From positions 1-36,298 of the forward strand of contig PLHF01000121.1 of assembly GCA_003138855.1 (NCBI GenBank): a stretch of DNA of 36,298 nucleotides, in the 5' to 3' direction. The DNA is from Acidimicrobiaceae bacterium (GTDB taxonomy: Bacteria > Actinomycetota > Acidimicrobiia > Acidimicrobiales > RAAP-2). Both the position numbers and the translations under genes were made by a program. Below are positions 7,523-14,712 of the stretch, piece after piece. A model generated the notes under the pieces. That model made no database searches and was not told where the DNA came from. It saw nothing but the letters and a program-made list of their open reading frames with translations. Every line of letters begins with the position of its first letter. Within the stretch, counting starts at the first letter, position 1.

Positions 7523-8758
7523 CTACGTTCGCTGCCGGGCCGGCTCGCGCGCAGCGCCGGTAGTGGCCACCGGTTCCTTGGGGAGGCCGAGGATCCGCTC
7601 GCCGACGATGTTCCGCTGGATCTGCGAGGTGCCTGCGGCGATGGTCAGGGAGATCCCTCGGAGCCAGTCCTCCACCATGGTCTCGGCCGGCAGCGGGCCC
7701 TCGCCGTCGAGGCCCTCGATGTCGTCGGCGGCGAGCCCGGCCCGTCCGAGCAGCGCCAACGAGAACTCACCGAGCTTCTGCCTCGTCTCGGAGTAGGCCA
7801 GCTTGAAGAAGGTGCCGCCCACGCCGGGGATGCCGGTCCGGGCGGCCTGGGAGACGTTGCGCTTGGTGAGCGCCCACAGGGCGTCGAGCTCGGCACGGAG
7901 GTGGCCGGCCTGGCGTCGGACTCCGGGGTCCGACCACGCCCCGGTCCGCTGCGCCAGGGTCACCGCGCTCGACAGCAGCTCGATGGCCTCGAGCAGGTCG
8001 CCGACGAAAGCCGTCCCGCGCTCGAAGCTCAAGGTGACCATGGTCACCCTCCACCCGTCGTTCTCCTCCCCGACCCGGTTGGCCACCGGCACCCGAACCT
8101 CGTCGAGGAAGAGCTCGGCGAACTCCGTCGAACCGGCGATGGTGGTGAGCGGGCGGATCTCGACCCCCGGGGTGTCCATGGGCAGGATCAACCACGAGAT
8201 CCCGCGATGGCGGCTGTCGTCGGCCCCGGTCCGGACCAACAGCTCGCAGTAGTCGGCCACCTCGGCGTGGGAGGTCCAGATCTTCGAGCCGGTGACGACG
8301 TAGTCGTCGCCGGCTCGGACCCCCCGGGTGCGCATGGACGCCAGGTCGCTGCCGGCGTCCGGTTCGGAGAACCCCTGGCACCACACCTCGTCACCCTGGA
8401 GGATGGGGGCCAGGAATCGCCGCCGCTGCTCGGAGGTCCCCTCGGCGATGATGGTCGGGCCGGCGTGGAGCAGGCCCACGAAGTTGACGCCCACGTAGGG
8501 CGCCCGGGCCCGCTCGAGCTCCTCTTTGAAGATGAGCTCCTCGACAGGGGACGAGCCGCGACCGCCGCCTTCGACCGGCCAGTCGATGCCGGCGTAGCCG
8601 GCGTCGGACAGCAGGCGCTGCCAGTGGGTGTCGTAGGCTCGCCGCCCCGGCCAGTCGTGGGGCGACGGCTTGGGGGGCAGTCCGGGGAGGGTGGTCTCGA
8701 GCCAGCTGCGCAGCTCCCCTCGGAACGCCTGTTCCGCGTCGGTGTACCGCAGGTCCAC
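7523..8758 (-). CDS. Acyl-CoA dehydrogenase, larger subunit of a FadE-type pair
   Basis: This 411-residue FAD-dependent acyl-CoA dehydrogenase introduces an alpha-beta double bond into an acyl-CoA. Domains in order are the N-terminal helices, the beta-domain with WCQGFSEPDAGSDLA (127-140), IWTSHAEVADYC, then LSFERG with Glu246, and the C-terminal AAGTSQIQRNIVGERILGLPK. From memory, the mycobacterial alpha2beta2 steroid enzymes carry their catalytic Glu on the larger chain at about this position. The start MDLRYTDAEQAF is shared almost exactly with the paralogue at 15786-16952, which supports ATG 8758. It is the second gene of the operon led by the COG2159 amidohydrolase. The substrate is probably a bulky steroid-derived acyl-CoA (inference). 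Confidence 0.92.
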   Translation of the reverse strand: MDLRYTDAEQAFRGELRSWLETTLPGLPPKPSPHDWPGRRAYDTHWQRLLSDAGYAGIDWPVEGGGRGSSPVEELIFKEELERARAPYVGVNFVGLLHAGPTIIAEGTSEQRRRFLAPILQGDEVWCQGFSEPDAGSDLASMRTRGVRAGDDYVVTGSKIWTSHAEVADYCELLVRTGADDSRHRGISWLILPMDTPGVEIRPLTTIAGSTEFAELFLDEVRVPVANRVGEENDGWRVTMVTLSFERGTAFVGDLLEAIELLSSAVTLAQRTGAWSDPGVRRQAGHLRAELDALWALTKRNVSQAARTGIPGVGGTFFKLAYSETRQKLGEFSLALLGRAGLAADDIEGLDGEGPLPAETMVEDWLRGISLTIAAGTSQIQRNIVGERILGLPKEPVATTGAAREPARQRT

Positions 8759-8785
8759 GGGAGGGCGCTCTACGTCCGGGGGATG

Positions 8786-8810
8786 ACGTGACGTTCCTGC
8801 GGGGTCACGT
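8786..8810. other. Inverted repeat ACGTGAC-N11-GTCACGT at an intercistronic junction
   Basis: A perfect 7-bp inverted repeat spans the stop codon of the amidohydrolase (8805-8807) and the 46-bp gap before the acyl-CoA dehydrogenase. It could be an mRNA hairpin that tunes expression between operon genes, or a protein-binding site. No T-tract follows, so it is not a classic terminator. Confidence 0.35.
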
Positions 8811-10004
8811 GAAGTCGAGGCCGTAGAGCTTGATGGCGTTTCCCCGGAGGATCTTGTACCGCTCGTCGTCGGTGAGGTCCTTCATCTGCTTTTCGGCGAT
8901 CTGGCGGGTGTGGGGCCAGGTGGAGTCCGAGTGGGGGTAGTCCGACTCGTAGGTGATGTTGTCCACGCCGATCTCGTGGACCGACCGGAGGCCGTGGGCG
9001 TCGTCGAAGAAGCACCCGTAGATCTGCCGGTGGAAGTAGGTGGACGGCGGCTCGGGGACGATGTCCGCCACGCCGCCCCATCCCCGGTTCTCCTCCCAGA
9101 CCTTGTCGGCCCGCTCGAGGATGTAGGGGATCCACCCGATCTGCCCCTCGGCGTAGGCCAGCTTCAGCTCGGGGAAGCGGACCAGCACTCCCGAGAACAT
9201 GAAGTCGACCATGGAGAAGGTGGCGTTGGTGTGGGTCAGCGTCGACCCGACGGCCGGTGGCGCGTCCGCCGACGTGGACGGCATCTTCGAGGACGAGCCG
9301 ATGTGCATGTTGACCACCGTGCCCGTCTCGGCGCAGGCCCGGAAGAAGGGATCCCAGTAGTGACCCGGATCGTGCACCGAGGGCAGCCCGAGGAACGGCG
9401 GGATCTCGCTGAAGCACACGGCGCGCACGCCCCGTGTCGCGTTGCGCCGGACCTCCTCGGCGGCCAGCTCGGCGTCCCACAGTGGAACGATGATGAGCGG
9501 GATCAGCCTGCCCTTGGCCTCGGGCCCGCACCACTCCTCGACCATCCAGTCGTTGTAGGCCTTGACGCACAGCAGGCCGAGCTCCTTGTCCTTGGCCTCG
9601 GTGAAGGTCTGGCCGCAGAACCGAGGGAAGGTGGGGAAGCAGAGCGATGCCTCGAGGTGGTTGATGTCCATGTCCTCGAGGCGGAGGGGAACCAGGTACG
9701 AGCCCGGACGCATGTCCTCGTAGGTGATGCCGCGCATGGTGACCTCGTCGCGGGGCACGCCCACCGCGGAGTCGACCCTGAGCAGCGGACGCTTCAGGTC
9801 TTCGTAGTACCACCAGTCGGTGGGCACTCCCTCCGAGCCCGGCTTGACCGTGAGCTTGCCGCCGATGAACGTGATCTCGCCCATCGGTGCCCGGACCACC
9901 CGGGGGCCGGTCTCGTGGTACTTCTTCGGGAGGCGGTCCACCCAGACGTTGGCGGGCTCGACGACGTGGTCGTCGACGGAGATGATCATCGGCAGGTCGG
10001 CCAT
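8805..10004 (-). CDS. Metal-dependent amidohydrolase/decarboxylase, COG2159 family
   Basis: This 399-residue TIM-barrel amidohydrolase belongs to the family that includes ACMSD and gamma-resorcylate-type decarboxylases and many uncharacterised actinobacterial hydrolases. Visible markers are IISVDDHVVEP at the N-terminus, where DxH replaces HxH, NMHIGSSSKMPS with a likely metal-ligand His, and ESDYPHSDSTWPHT near the C-terminus with a likely metal-ligand Asp. ATG 10004 is chosen over the in-frame ATG at 10079. Conserved sequence begins at MADLPMIISVDDH, and a promoter at 10011-10040 would place the transcript start at or next to this ATG. It heads an operon with the acyl-CoA dehydrogenase pair. 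Whether it decarboxylates or hydrolyses its substrate is unknown. Confidence 0.88.
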   Translation of the reverse strand: MADLPMIISVDDHVVEPANVWVDRLPKKYHETGPRVVRAPMGEITFIGGKLTVKPGSEGVPTDWWYYEDLKRPLLRVDSAVGVPRDEVTMRGITYEDMRPGSYLVPLRLEDMDINHLEASLCFPTFPRFCGQTFTEAKDKELGLLCVKAYNDWMVEEWCGPEAKGRLIPLIIVPLWDAELAAEEVRRNATRGVRAVCFSEIPPFLGLPSVHDPGHYWDPFFRACAETGTVVNMHIGSSSKMPSTSADAPPAVGSTLTHTNATFSMVDFMFSGVLVRFPELKLAYAEGQIGWIPYILERADKVWEENRGWGGVADIVPEPPSTYFHRQIYGCFFDDAHGLRSVHEIGVDNITYESDYPHSDSTWPHTRQIAEKQMKDLTDDERYKILRGNAIKLYGLDFT

Positions 10005-10010
10005 GGGGCG

Positions 10011-10040
10011 AGTGTATCCCTCGTTCTGACGGTGTGTCAG
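10011..10040 (-). promoter_or_regulatory. Promoter of the amidohydrolase/acyl-CoA dehydrogenase operon, likely leaderless
   Basis: On the minus strand, CTGACA (10040-10035) matches the -35 consensus TTGACA at 5 of 6 positions. TACACT (10016-10011) fits -10, and the spacer is 18 bp. Only 6 nt separate the -10 from ATG 10004, so the mRNA would begin at or next to the start codon. The 15-bp operator at 10026-10040 overlaps the -35 box, the usual arrangement for repression. Confidence 0.55.
10026..10040. promoter_or_regulatory. Candidate operator, copy 3 of 5 (CTGACG-GTG-TGTCAG)
   Basis: This 15-bp near-palindrome with arms CTGAC and GTCAG overlaps the -35 region of the amidohydrolase operon promoter. 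It matches the shared pattern CTGACG-N3-CGTCAG with one inner mismatch. Confidence 0.6.
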
Positions 10041-10059
10041 GTGACGCGGGTTCCGCCGC

Positions 10060-10869
10060 TCACACCATGGCGACGCCACCGTTGGGTCGGATCACCTGGC
10101 CTGTCATGAAGCGGGAGGCGTCGGAGGCCAGGTAGAGGACGGCAGCGGCGATGTCCTCGGGCTCCCCGATCTTCCGCAAGGGGGTGAACCTGCGCATGGG
10201 CCCGATCACCGCCTCCTGCATCTCCTCGTCGACCGTTCCGTCGGGCCGTATGAAGTAGCGCCCGGTCATGCCGGTGAGCACGAACCCCGGGGCCACCGCG
10301 TTGACCCGCACCCCCAACTTCCCGATCTCCACGGCCAGCGATTTGGTCATCTGCACGACGCCGGCCTTGCAGATGGCGTAGCTCGCGATGTTGGGGCTGG
10401 GCGCGTCGGCGGCTGCCGACGAGGTGTTGATGATGCTGCCCCCCTCGGCCTGGGTGACCATGACCCGGCCTGCGGCCTGGCAGCCGAAGAACACACCCTT
10501 GAGGTTCACTGACAGGATCCGGTCGAGGTCCTCCTCGCCGGCTTCGAGGAACGGTCCCTCGACCATGATGCCGGCGATGTTGCACCAGATGTGGATGCCG
10601 CCCCGCTCGGCGGCGACCCGCTCGGCGAGGGCATCGACGCCGTCCCTGTCCGAGACGTCGAGGACCACCCCTTCGCCGGTGCCGCCGGCTGCCGCGATCT
10701 GCAGGGCGGTCGCCGCCGCGCCCTCCTCGTTGATGTCCGCACACACGACGGCAGCCCCGGCCCCGGCCAGCGCCAGGGCGCTCGCCCTCCCGATGCCACT
10801 GCCCGCCCCGGTGACCACGGCGACCTTGCCGTCGACACGGAACGATTCGATGAGCGTGGTGGCTTCCAT
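10060..10869 (-). CDS. Short-chain dehydrogenase/reductase (SDR)
   Basis: This classical SDR of 269 residues oxidises or reduces a hydroxyl/keto group with NAD(P)(H). It shows the cofactor motif TGAGSGIG at 20-27, Asp near 45 (ADIN, favouring NAD), CNIAG at 97-100 (normally NNAG), the catalytic serine in NTSS (150-151), and YAICK with Tyr164 and Lys168. The C-terminus has the usual LASDASRFMTGQVIRPNGG block. ATG 10869 is preceded by AGGAACCCGCC, a reasonable ribosome-binding site; in-frame sequence further upstream is not SDR-like. It lies 55 bp upstream of the amidohydrolase operon in the same direction, but that gap holds a separate promoter. The substrate is unknown, plausibly a hydroxyacyl-CoA or hydroxysteroid. 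Confidence 0.93.
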   Translation of the reverse strand: MEATTLIESFRVDGKVAVVTGAGSGIGRASALALAGAGAAVVCADINEEGAAATALQIAAAGGTGEGVVLDVSDRDGVDALAERVAAERGGIHIWCNIAGIMVEGPFLEAGEEDLDRILSVNLKGVFFGCQAAGRVMVTQAEGGSIINTSSAAADAPSPNIASYAICKAGVVQMTKSLAVEIGKLGVRVNAVAPGFVLTGMTGRYFIRPDGTVDEEMQEAVIGPMRRFTPLRKIGEPEDIAAAVLYLASDASRFMTGQVIRPNGGVAMV

Positions 10870-10999
10870 GGCGGGTTCCTGGCCTTTCCGATGTGACTCC
10901 GATGCGCACGGAGCGGTGCTGGCGGCCGCGTGTGGCGGGCGACGGGCCGGATGACCCGAACAGTAGGCCAGCGCGCCGATCGGCCGATGAGCGCGGGGA

Positions 11000-12151
11000 T
11001 CACGACGCGGAGGAGGTACCCGCCCAGCCCGCCCCCAGGGCGCTACCCACGCCGACGCCCTCGTCGTCGATCGGCGTGCCGGGCCCGGAGGCCCTGATGT
11101 CCCTGAAACCGGGGAGCTGGTCCTCCCCGACCGGCCGCATCGCCGCGGCGATGGCCCTTGTCGCCGCCGCGGCGATCCGCTTGTGGCCTTCGTCGCCGGG
11201 GTGGATCCCATCGGGGAGGTGCTCATCGCCGACGATTCCCTCGCCCGCCACCAGGGACAGCGCCGTGTCGCCGGACATGATCCGGCTGCGGGTCACCGAC
11301 TCGATGGTGTGCCGGATGTCGGTGAGTGAGGTGCCGAGTTTGTTGGGCACCTGCTCGGCATCGGGGCGGCGGACCGGGCTCATGACCACCAACGGCGTGG
11401 TCGGATGGCCCAGGCGGATCACGTCGAGGAACCCGTGGAGGTTGGCGGCGACCATGGCGGCACTGTGCGGGGTGCGGTTCCAGCAGCTTGCGCCATAGGC
11501 GACGGTGACGACCTCGGCCATCAGCCCGGCGATGTGCTCGGCCGAGGGGATCTCTCCGCAACCGGCGACGGCGTAGCCGAGGTTGACGAGGTCGAGGCCG
11601 GCCTTTCGGGCCGTGATGGCAGCCCAGGTGTGGGAGGGCCCGGAGGCGACCCATCCCTGGGTGCCGGAGTCGCCGTAGGCGATCCAGCGGGGCAGTGCCG
11701 GTGCCGGGGCGATCTCCCCCCTCACCGCGGTGAGCGACAGGATCAGTGGATGCATCCCCTCCGGGAGGTAGATGACCGCCGGCTTTTCGGGTGGGTCGGT
11801 GCCGAGGGACAGGCGGATCAGCCCGTCGCCGAGCACCGCCTCCTCTTCACACACCTTCCGGCCGTTGCGCCACACGGAGAAGACGATGCCCGCCCCGTCG
11901 CCCCGGTAGCCGAGGTCGCCCGACGTGGTGCGGTAGGCGATGTCGATGGCCCGGGCATCGCCTACCAGCTCGATGCGCACGCCTGCCGGCACGGTGGCCG
12001 CGTGCCACAGATCGGACGCGGTCCTGGCCGTGTCGGTGGGATCGGCTCGCGGGTAGGGAACCTCGCCTGCGGCCGGATAGGGGGCTCCCCGGACGAACGG
12101 CTCGGGTTGGCTCGGACGTGGGGTCACGGCGAGTGTCGCTTCATCCGGCAC
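11000..12151 (-). CDS. SGNH/GDSL-type hydrolase with N-terminal beta-sandwich domain
   Basis: This 383-residue two-domain esterase or lipase-like protein has an N-terminal half (about 40-150) resembling the jelly-roll module found before SGNH domains. The C-terminal SGNH fold has YGDSGTQG (nucleophile Ser162), AGCGE (block II), GASCWN with Asn225 in the block III position, and PDGIHPGDEGH with Asp314 and His317 of the triad. No signal peptide is evident, so it is probably cytoplasmic. GTG 12151 is chosen because homology-like sequence follows, while the longer in-frame version would read through the complex operator at 12167-12205. It is monocistronic. It may remove an acyl or acetyl group from a catabolic substrate (inference). 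Confidence 0.82.
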   Translation of the reverse strand: MPDEATLAVTPRPSQPEPFVRGAPYPAAGEVPYPRADPTDTARTASDLWHAATVPAGVRIELVGDARAIDIAYRTTSGDLGYRGDGAGIVFSVWRNGRKVCEEEAVLGDGLIRLSLGTDPPEKPAVIYLPEGMHPLILSLTAVRGEIAPAPALPRWIAYGDSGTQGWVASGPSHTWAAITARKAGLDLVNLGYAVAGCGEIPSAEHIAGLMAEVVTVAYGASCWNRTPHSAAMVAANLHGFLDVIRLGHPTTPLVVMSPVRRPDAEQVPNKLGTSLTDIRHTIESVTRSRIMSGDTALSLVAGEGIVGDEHLPDGIHPGDEGHKRIAAAATRAIAAAMRPVGEDQLPGFRDIRASGPGTPIDDEGVGVGSALGAGWAGTSSAS

Positions 12152-12166
12152 TCCAGTCAGGGGTTG

Positions 12167-12205
12167 AATACCACTCTCCGTAGTGGTGTGACCACAATAC
12201 CACTC
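12167..12205. promoter_or_regulatory. Composite operator upstream of the SGNH hydrolase gene
   Basis: AATACCACTC occurs twice as a direct repeat (12167-12176 and 12196-12205). Between and overlapping these lie ACCACT-N6-AGTGGT (12170-12187) and the perfect palindrome GTGGT-GTG-ACCAC (12183-12195). TGGT-N3-ACCA is the half-site arrangement of GntR/FadR-family regulators, from general family knowledge. The cluster lies 16-54 bp upstream of the GTG start and so probably overlaps the promoter. Confidence 0.6.
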
Positions 12206-12352
12206 ATCATGAGATTCGCCACCTGGATTCTCGGATGACCGGACCGTCCGGCGGGGTCGGCCGCGGCCTGGCCGAGCGGAGAGGTCCGCGAGCACGTCTT
12301 CCGGTCGACGCACGACAGAAGTCACAGTCGAACAGGGAGTTCGAGATTGTCA

Positions 12353-12365
12353 CGAGAAGTTCTCG
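12353..12365. promoter_or_regulatory. Palindrome CGAGAA-G-TTCTCG upstream of the repeat/CHAP gene
   Basis: This is a perfect 13-bp palindrome 127 bp upstream of the ATG of the secreted repeat protein, in the divergent intergenic region 12152-12491. It may be an operator or a short hairpin. Apart from this site and the composite operator at 12167-12205, I see nothing else convincing in that 340-bp gap. Confidence 0.35.
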
Positions 12366-12491
12366 CCATGGCCTTCCCCAAGCGCCACTTGAGTGCGTAC
12401 CATGGTCCGGCGTGCCGGTTCTCGGGGCGATCAGCACGTCCACTACATGACGGAGAGTGGTTTTCCAGCTGTGTTGGAGCGGAGGTTTCAG

Positions 12492-13916
12492 ATGACTCGA
12501 CGAACGGTGGGCCGGCCCGGCGTGCGCGCCCCGGTACTGCTGGCGCTGTTGGCGATGATCTCGCTCGGAGTGCTGGTGGCGCCGGGTGCGGCCCGTGCCG
12601 CCACCATCGGCCACAGCGTCGGCCCCCACGTCTACCAGGGCGGGGGGGTGATCGGGTTCGGTGACGCGGCCGACCCCGCGGGCCCTGCCGCGCTCCCTTC
12701 GGTGATGGTGGCCATGGCGGTCAACCCGGCGTCGACACCAACGGACGAGGGCTACTGGCTGGCAGGTGCAGACGGCAGCGTCTATCCGGTGGGCAATGCC
12801 GCGTCGTACGGATCGCTGACCTCGGTGCGCCTGCAGGCGCCGATTGTCGGGATGGCGTCGACTCCCGACGGCAAGGGCTACTGGCTGACTGCCATCGACG
12901 GAGGGATCTTCGCCTTCGGGGACGCAGCGTTCTACGGCTCGATGGGCGGGACCCCGCTCAACCAACCCGTCGTCGGGATGGCGCCGACTCCCGACGGCAA
13001 GGGCTACTGGCTGGTCGCCGCCGACGGCGGCATCTTCTCCTTCGGTGACGCCGCGTTCCACGGCTCGATGGGCGGGAGCCCCCTCAACGCGCCGGTGACC
13101 GGGATGGCGGCGACGGGCGACGGCAACGGGTACTGGCTGGTCGCGTCCGACGGCGGGATGTTCGCCTTCGGCGATGCGCCCTTCTACGGCTCGATGGGCG
13201 GGCAGCCGCTCAACGACCCGGTGGTGGCAATGGTGGCGACCCCGTCGGGCGGCGGCTACCTGCTGGTGGCCACGGACGGAGGCATCTTCCGGTTCGGCAG
13301 TGCCCCGTACTACGGCTCGCTGGGGGCGGGCTATGGCGGCAATCCGGCAGACGTCCCACCGGTGGCCGGCATCGCGTTCACCCCCGATGCACTCGGGTAC
13401 TGGCTGCTCGAACCCGACGGATGGTCCTACTCGTTCTCCAACCCGCCGGACCCCTCGCCCTCTGGCACGGCGGCGGCCATCGTGTCCATCGCCAACAGCC
13501 AGGTGAACAGCGACCCGGACCGCGGGTACTTCTGCAACCCCTACGGGCCCTGCGAGGCGTGGTGCGCACTGTTCGCCACCTGGGTGTGGCAACAGGCCGG
13601 CATCCCCATCCCCTCGTACCCCTTCACCGGCAACATCTACGACTGGGCCGCGGCCCACGGGCAGGTGCTTCCACCCACCGCCAGGCCGCTGCCGGGCGAT
13701 GCCGTCCTGTACGGGACCGGGCCGTCCTCCGCCTCCACGTCCCTCCATGTCGGGCTGGTCGTGCAGACCTGGCCGGATGGCGCCATCGTCACCGTCGAGG
13801 GGGATGCCGGGCCCGCACCGACCGGCTCACTGGCGGTGATCATCAACGGGCCCTACCTGCCCTCGCGATCGGCGATCTACAACGGGATGCCGATCTACGC
13901 CTTCGCCCAGCCCTGA
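12492..13916 (+). CDS. Secreted GYW-repeat protein with C-terminal CHAP/NlpC-like amidase domain
   Basis: This is a 474-residue exported protein. A signal peptide (TRR, hydrophobic core near 14-30, cleavage after AARA at about 36) is followed by six repeats of about 42 residues. Each carries GYWL, an acidic-Gly-Gly block and FGDAxFYGSMGG, with the GYW positions near 88, 129, 171, 213, 255 and 302. The last 150 residues resemble a CHAP cysteine amidase: CEAWCALFATWVWQQAGI with likely nucleophile Cys358, LHVGLVV with His419, and VEGDAG with Glu437. CHAP domains cut peptidoglycan amide bonds. The ATG at 12492 follows GGAGG at 7-bp spacing; the in-frame ATG at 12447 lacks this. It probably acts in cell-wall turnover. 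Confidence 0.9.
   Translation: MTRRTVGRPGVRAPVLLALLAMISLGVLVAPGAARAATIGHSVGPHVYQGGGVIGFGDAADPAGPAALPSVMVAMAVNPASTPTDEGYWLAGADGSVYPVGNAASYGSLTSVRLQAPIVGMASTPDGKGYWLTAIDGGIFAFGDAAFYGSMGGTPLNQPVVGMAPTPDGKGYWLVAADGGIFSFGDAAFHGSMGGSPLNAPVTGMAATGDGNGYWLVASDGGMFAFGDAPFYGSMGGQPLNDPVVAMVATPSGGGYLLVATDGGIFRFGSAPYYGSLGAGYGGNPADVPPVAGIAFTPDALGYWLLEPDGWSYSFSNPPDPSPSGTAAAIVSIANSQVNSDPDRGYFCNPYGPCEAWCALFATWVWQQAGIPIPSYPFTGNIYDWAAAHGQVLPPTARPLPGDAVLYGTGPSSASTSLHVGLVVQTWPDGAIVTVEGDAGPAPTGSLAVIINGPYLPSRSAIYNGMPIYAFAQP
12750..13410 (+). repeat. Tandem 126-bp (42-codon) coding repeats
   Basis: The repeats keep strong DNA identity. For example, the sequence encoding TPDGKGYWL recurs almost exactly 126 bp apart near 12861 and 12987. 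The same period is seen in the fragment at 1-198, showing that the two genes share a repeat family that probably expands and contracts by recombination. Confidence 0.8.
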
Positions 13917-13945
13917 TCCGACTGGACCGGGTGGGGTGATCGGGC

Positions 13946-14689
13946 ATGCGGGTGTTGATGCCGTTGCCGGATCGTGACTTCGACACCACCGAGGTAGCGG
14001 TGCCGTGGAAACTGCTCACGGAGTCGGGGCACACCGTCACGTTCGCCACCGAGGAGGGTGGCCGGGCGCCCGCATGTGACCCGCGCCTCTTGGACGGGGT
14101 GATCTTCGGCCGCCTTGGGGCCGAACCGGAGCCGATCGAGTTCTACCGCGCGCTGGCCGGATCACCCGAGTTCGTCGAACCGATCAGCTGGCGGTCCGCG
14201 GATGTCGGCGCCTTCGACGGGCTGCTGCTGCCCGGTGGGCACGCGCCGGGGATGCGCCAGTACCTCGGGTCAGCGGAGCTGCAGCGCCAGGTGGCAGCCT
14301 TCTGGTCCCTGGGCCGTCCGGTGGGTGCGATCTGCCACGGCGTGCTCGTGCTCGCCCGCAGCGAGGATCCCGAGACGGGACGAAGTGTCCTGGCGGACCG
14401 GCGGACGACCTGCCTGCCCAAGTACATGGAGCGGGGCGGGTACGTGGCGACGGCATGGCGGCTCGGGCGGTACTACCGCACCTATCCGGCCTACGTCGAG
14501 GACGAGGTCCGCGCCGCGCTCGATGACCCGGGCCGACTCGAGATCGGGCCCCGGACAGTGCGGCGGGGGACCCGCACCGATGACCGGCACGCCTTCGTCG
14601 TCGAGGACCGCAACTATGTGTCCGCCCGCTGGCCCGGGGACAGCTACCTGTTCGCCCGGCGGTTCGAGGCCCGCCTGGCCGAGGCCTGA
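13946..14689 (+). CDS. DJ-1/PfpI-family (class I glutamine amidotransferase-like) protein
   Basis: This 247-residue protein has a flavodoxin-like fold. It begins MRVLMPLPDRDFDTTEVAVPW, has LLLPGGHAPGMR near 93-104, and the nucleophile elbow GAICHG with Cys130 and His131. This matches the DJ-1/PfpI superfamily (proteases, chaperones, glyoxalase-like and Hsp31-like proteins). The mid-region is longer than in minimal PfpI, closer to Hsp31-like forms. ATG 13946 lies 29 bp after the CHAP gene. It is convergent with the acyl-CoA dehydrogenase pair, 23 bp apart. Function is unknown; it may detoxify reactive carbonyls or be an intracellular hydrolase. Confidence 0.85.
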   Translation: MRVLMPLPDRDFDTTEVAVPWKLLTESGHTVTFATEEGGRAPACDPRLLDGVIFGRLGAEPEPIEFYRALAGSPEFVEPISWRSADVGAFDGLLLPGGHAPGMRQYLGSAELQRQVAAFWSLGRPVGAICHGVLVLARSEDPETGRSVLADRRTTCLPKYMERGGYVATAWRLGRYYRTYPAYVEDEVRAALDDPGRLEIGPRTVRRGTRTDDRHAFVVEDRNYVSARWPGDSYLFARRFEARLAEA

Positions 14690-14694
14690 TCGCA

Positions 14695-14705
14695 GCCTCC
14701 GAGGC
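14695..14705. terminator. Short inverted repeat between convergent genes
   Basis: GCCTC-C-GAGGC lies in the 23-bp gap between the DJ-1-like gene and the acyl-CoA dehydrogenase small subunit. The stem is short and has no T-tract, so a terminator role is weakly supported. Confidence 0.2.
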
Positions 14706-14712
14706 GGCTCGC

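Noticed and set aside
9820-10110. N-terminal extension of the amidohydrolase to an in-frame ATG at 10079
   Set aside because: The extra 25 residues are not family-like and would be encoded by the promoter/operator region and the end of the SDR gene.
12152-12491. Possible c-di-AMP (ydaO) riboswitch before the CHAP gene
   Set aside because: Such riboswitches often precede actinobacterial wall hydrolases, but I could not find the conserved core; only a 13-bp palindrome is visible.
12207-13748. Minus-strand frame of 513 codons opposite the repeat/CHAP gene
   Set aside because: Its Arg/His/Gly-rich repeats mirror the 126-bp repeats of the real gene. The plus strand has a signal peptide, a ribosome-binding site and a recognisable domain.
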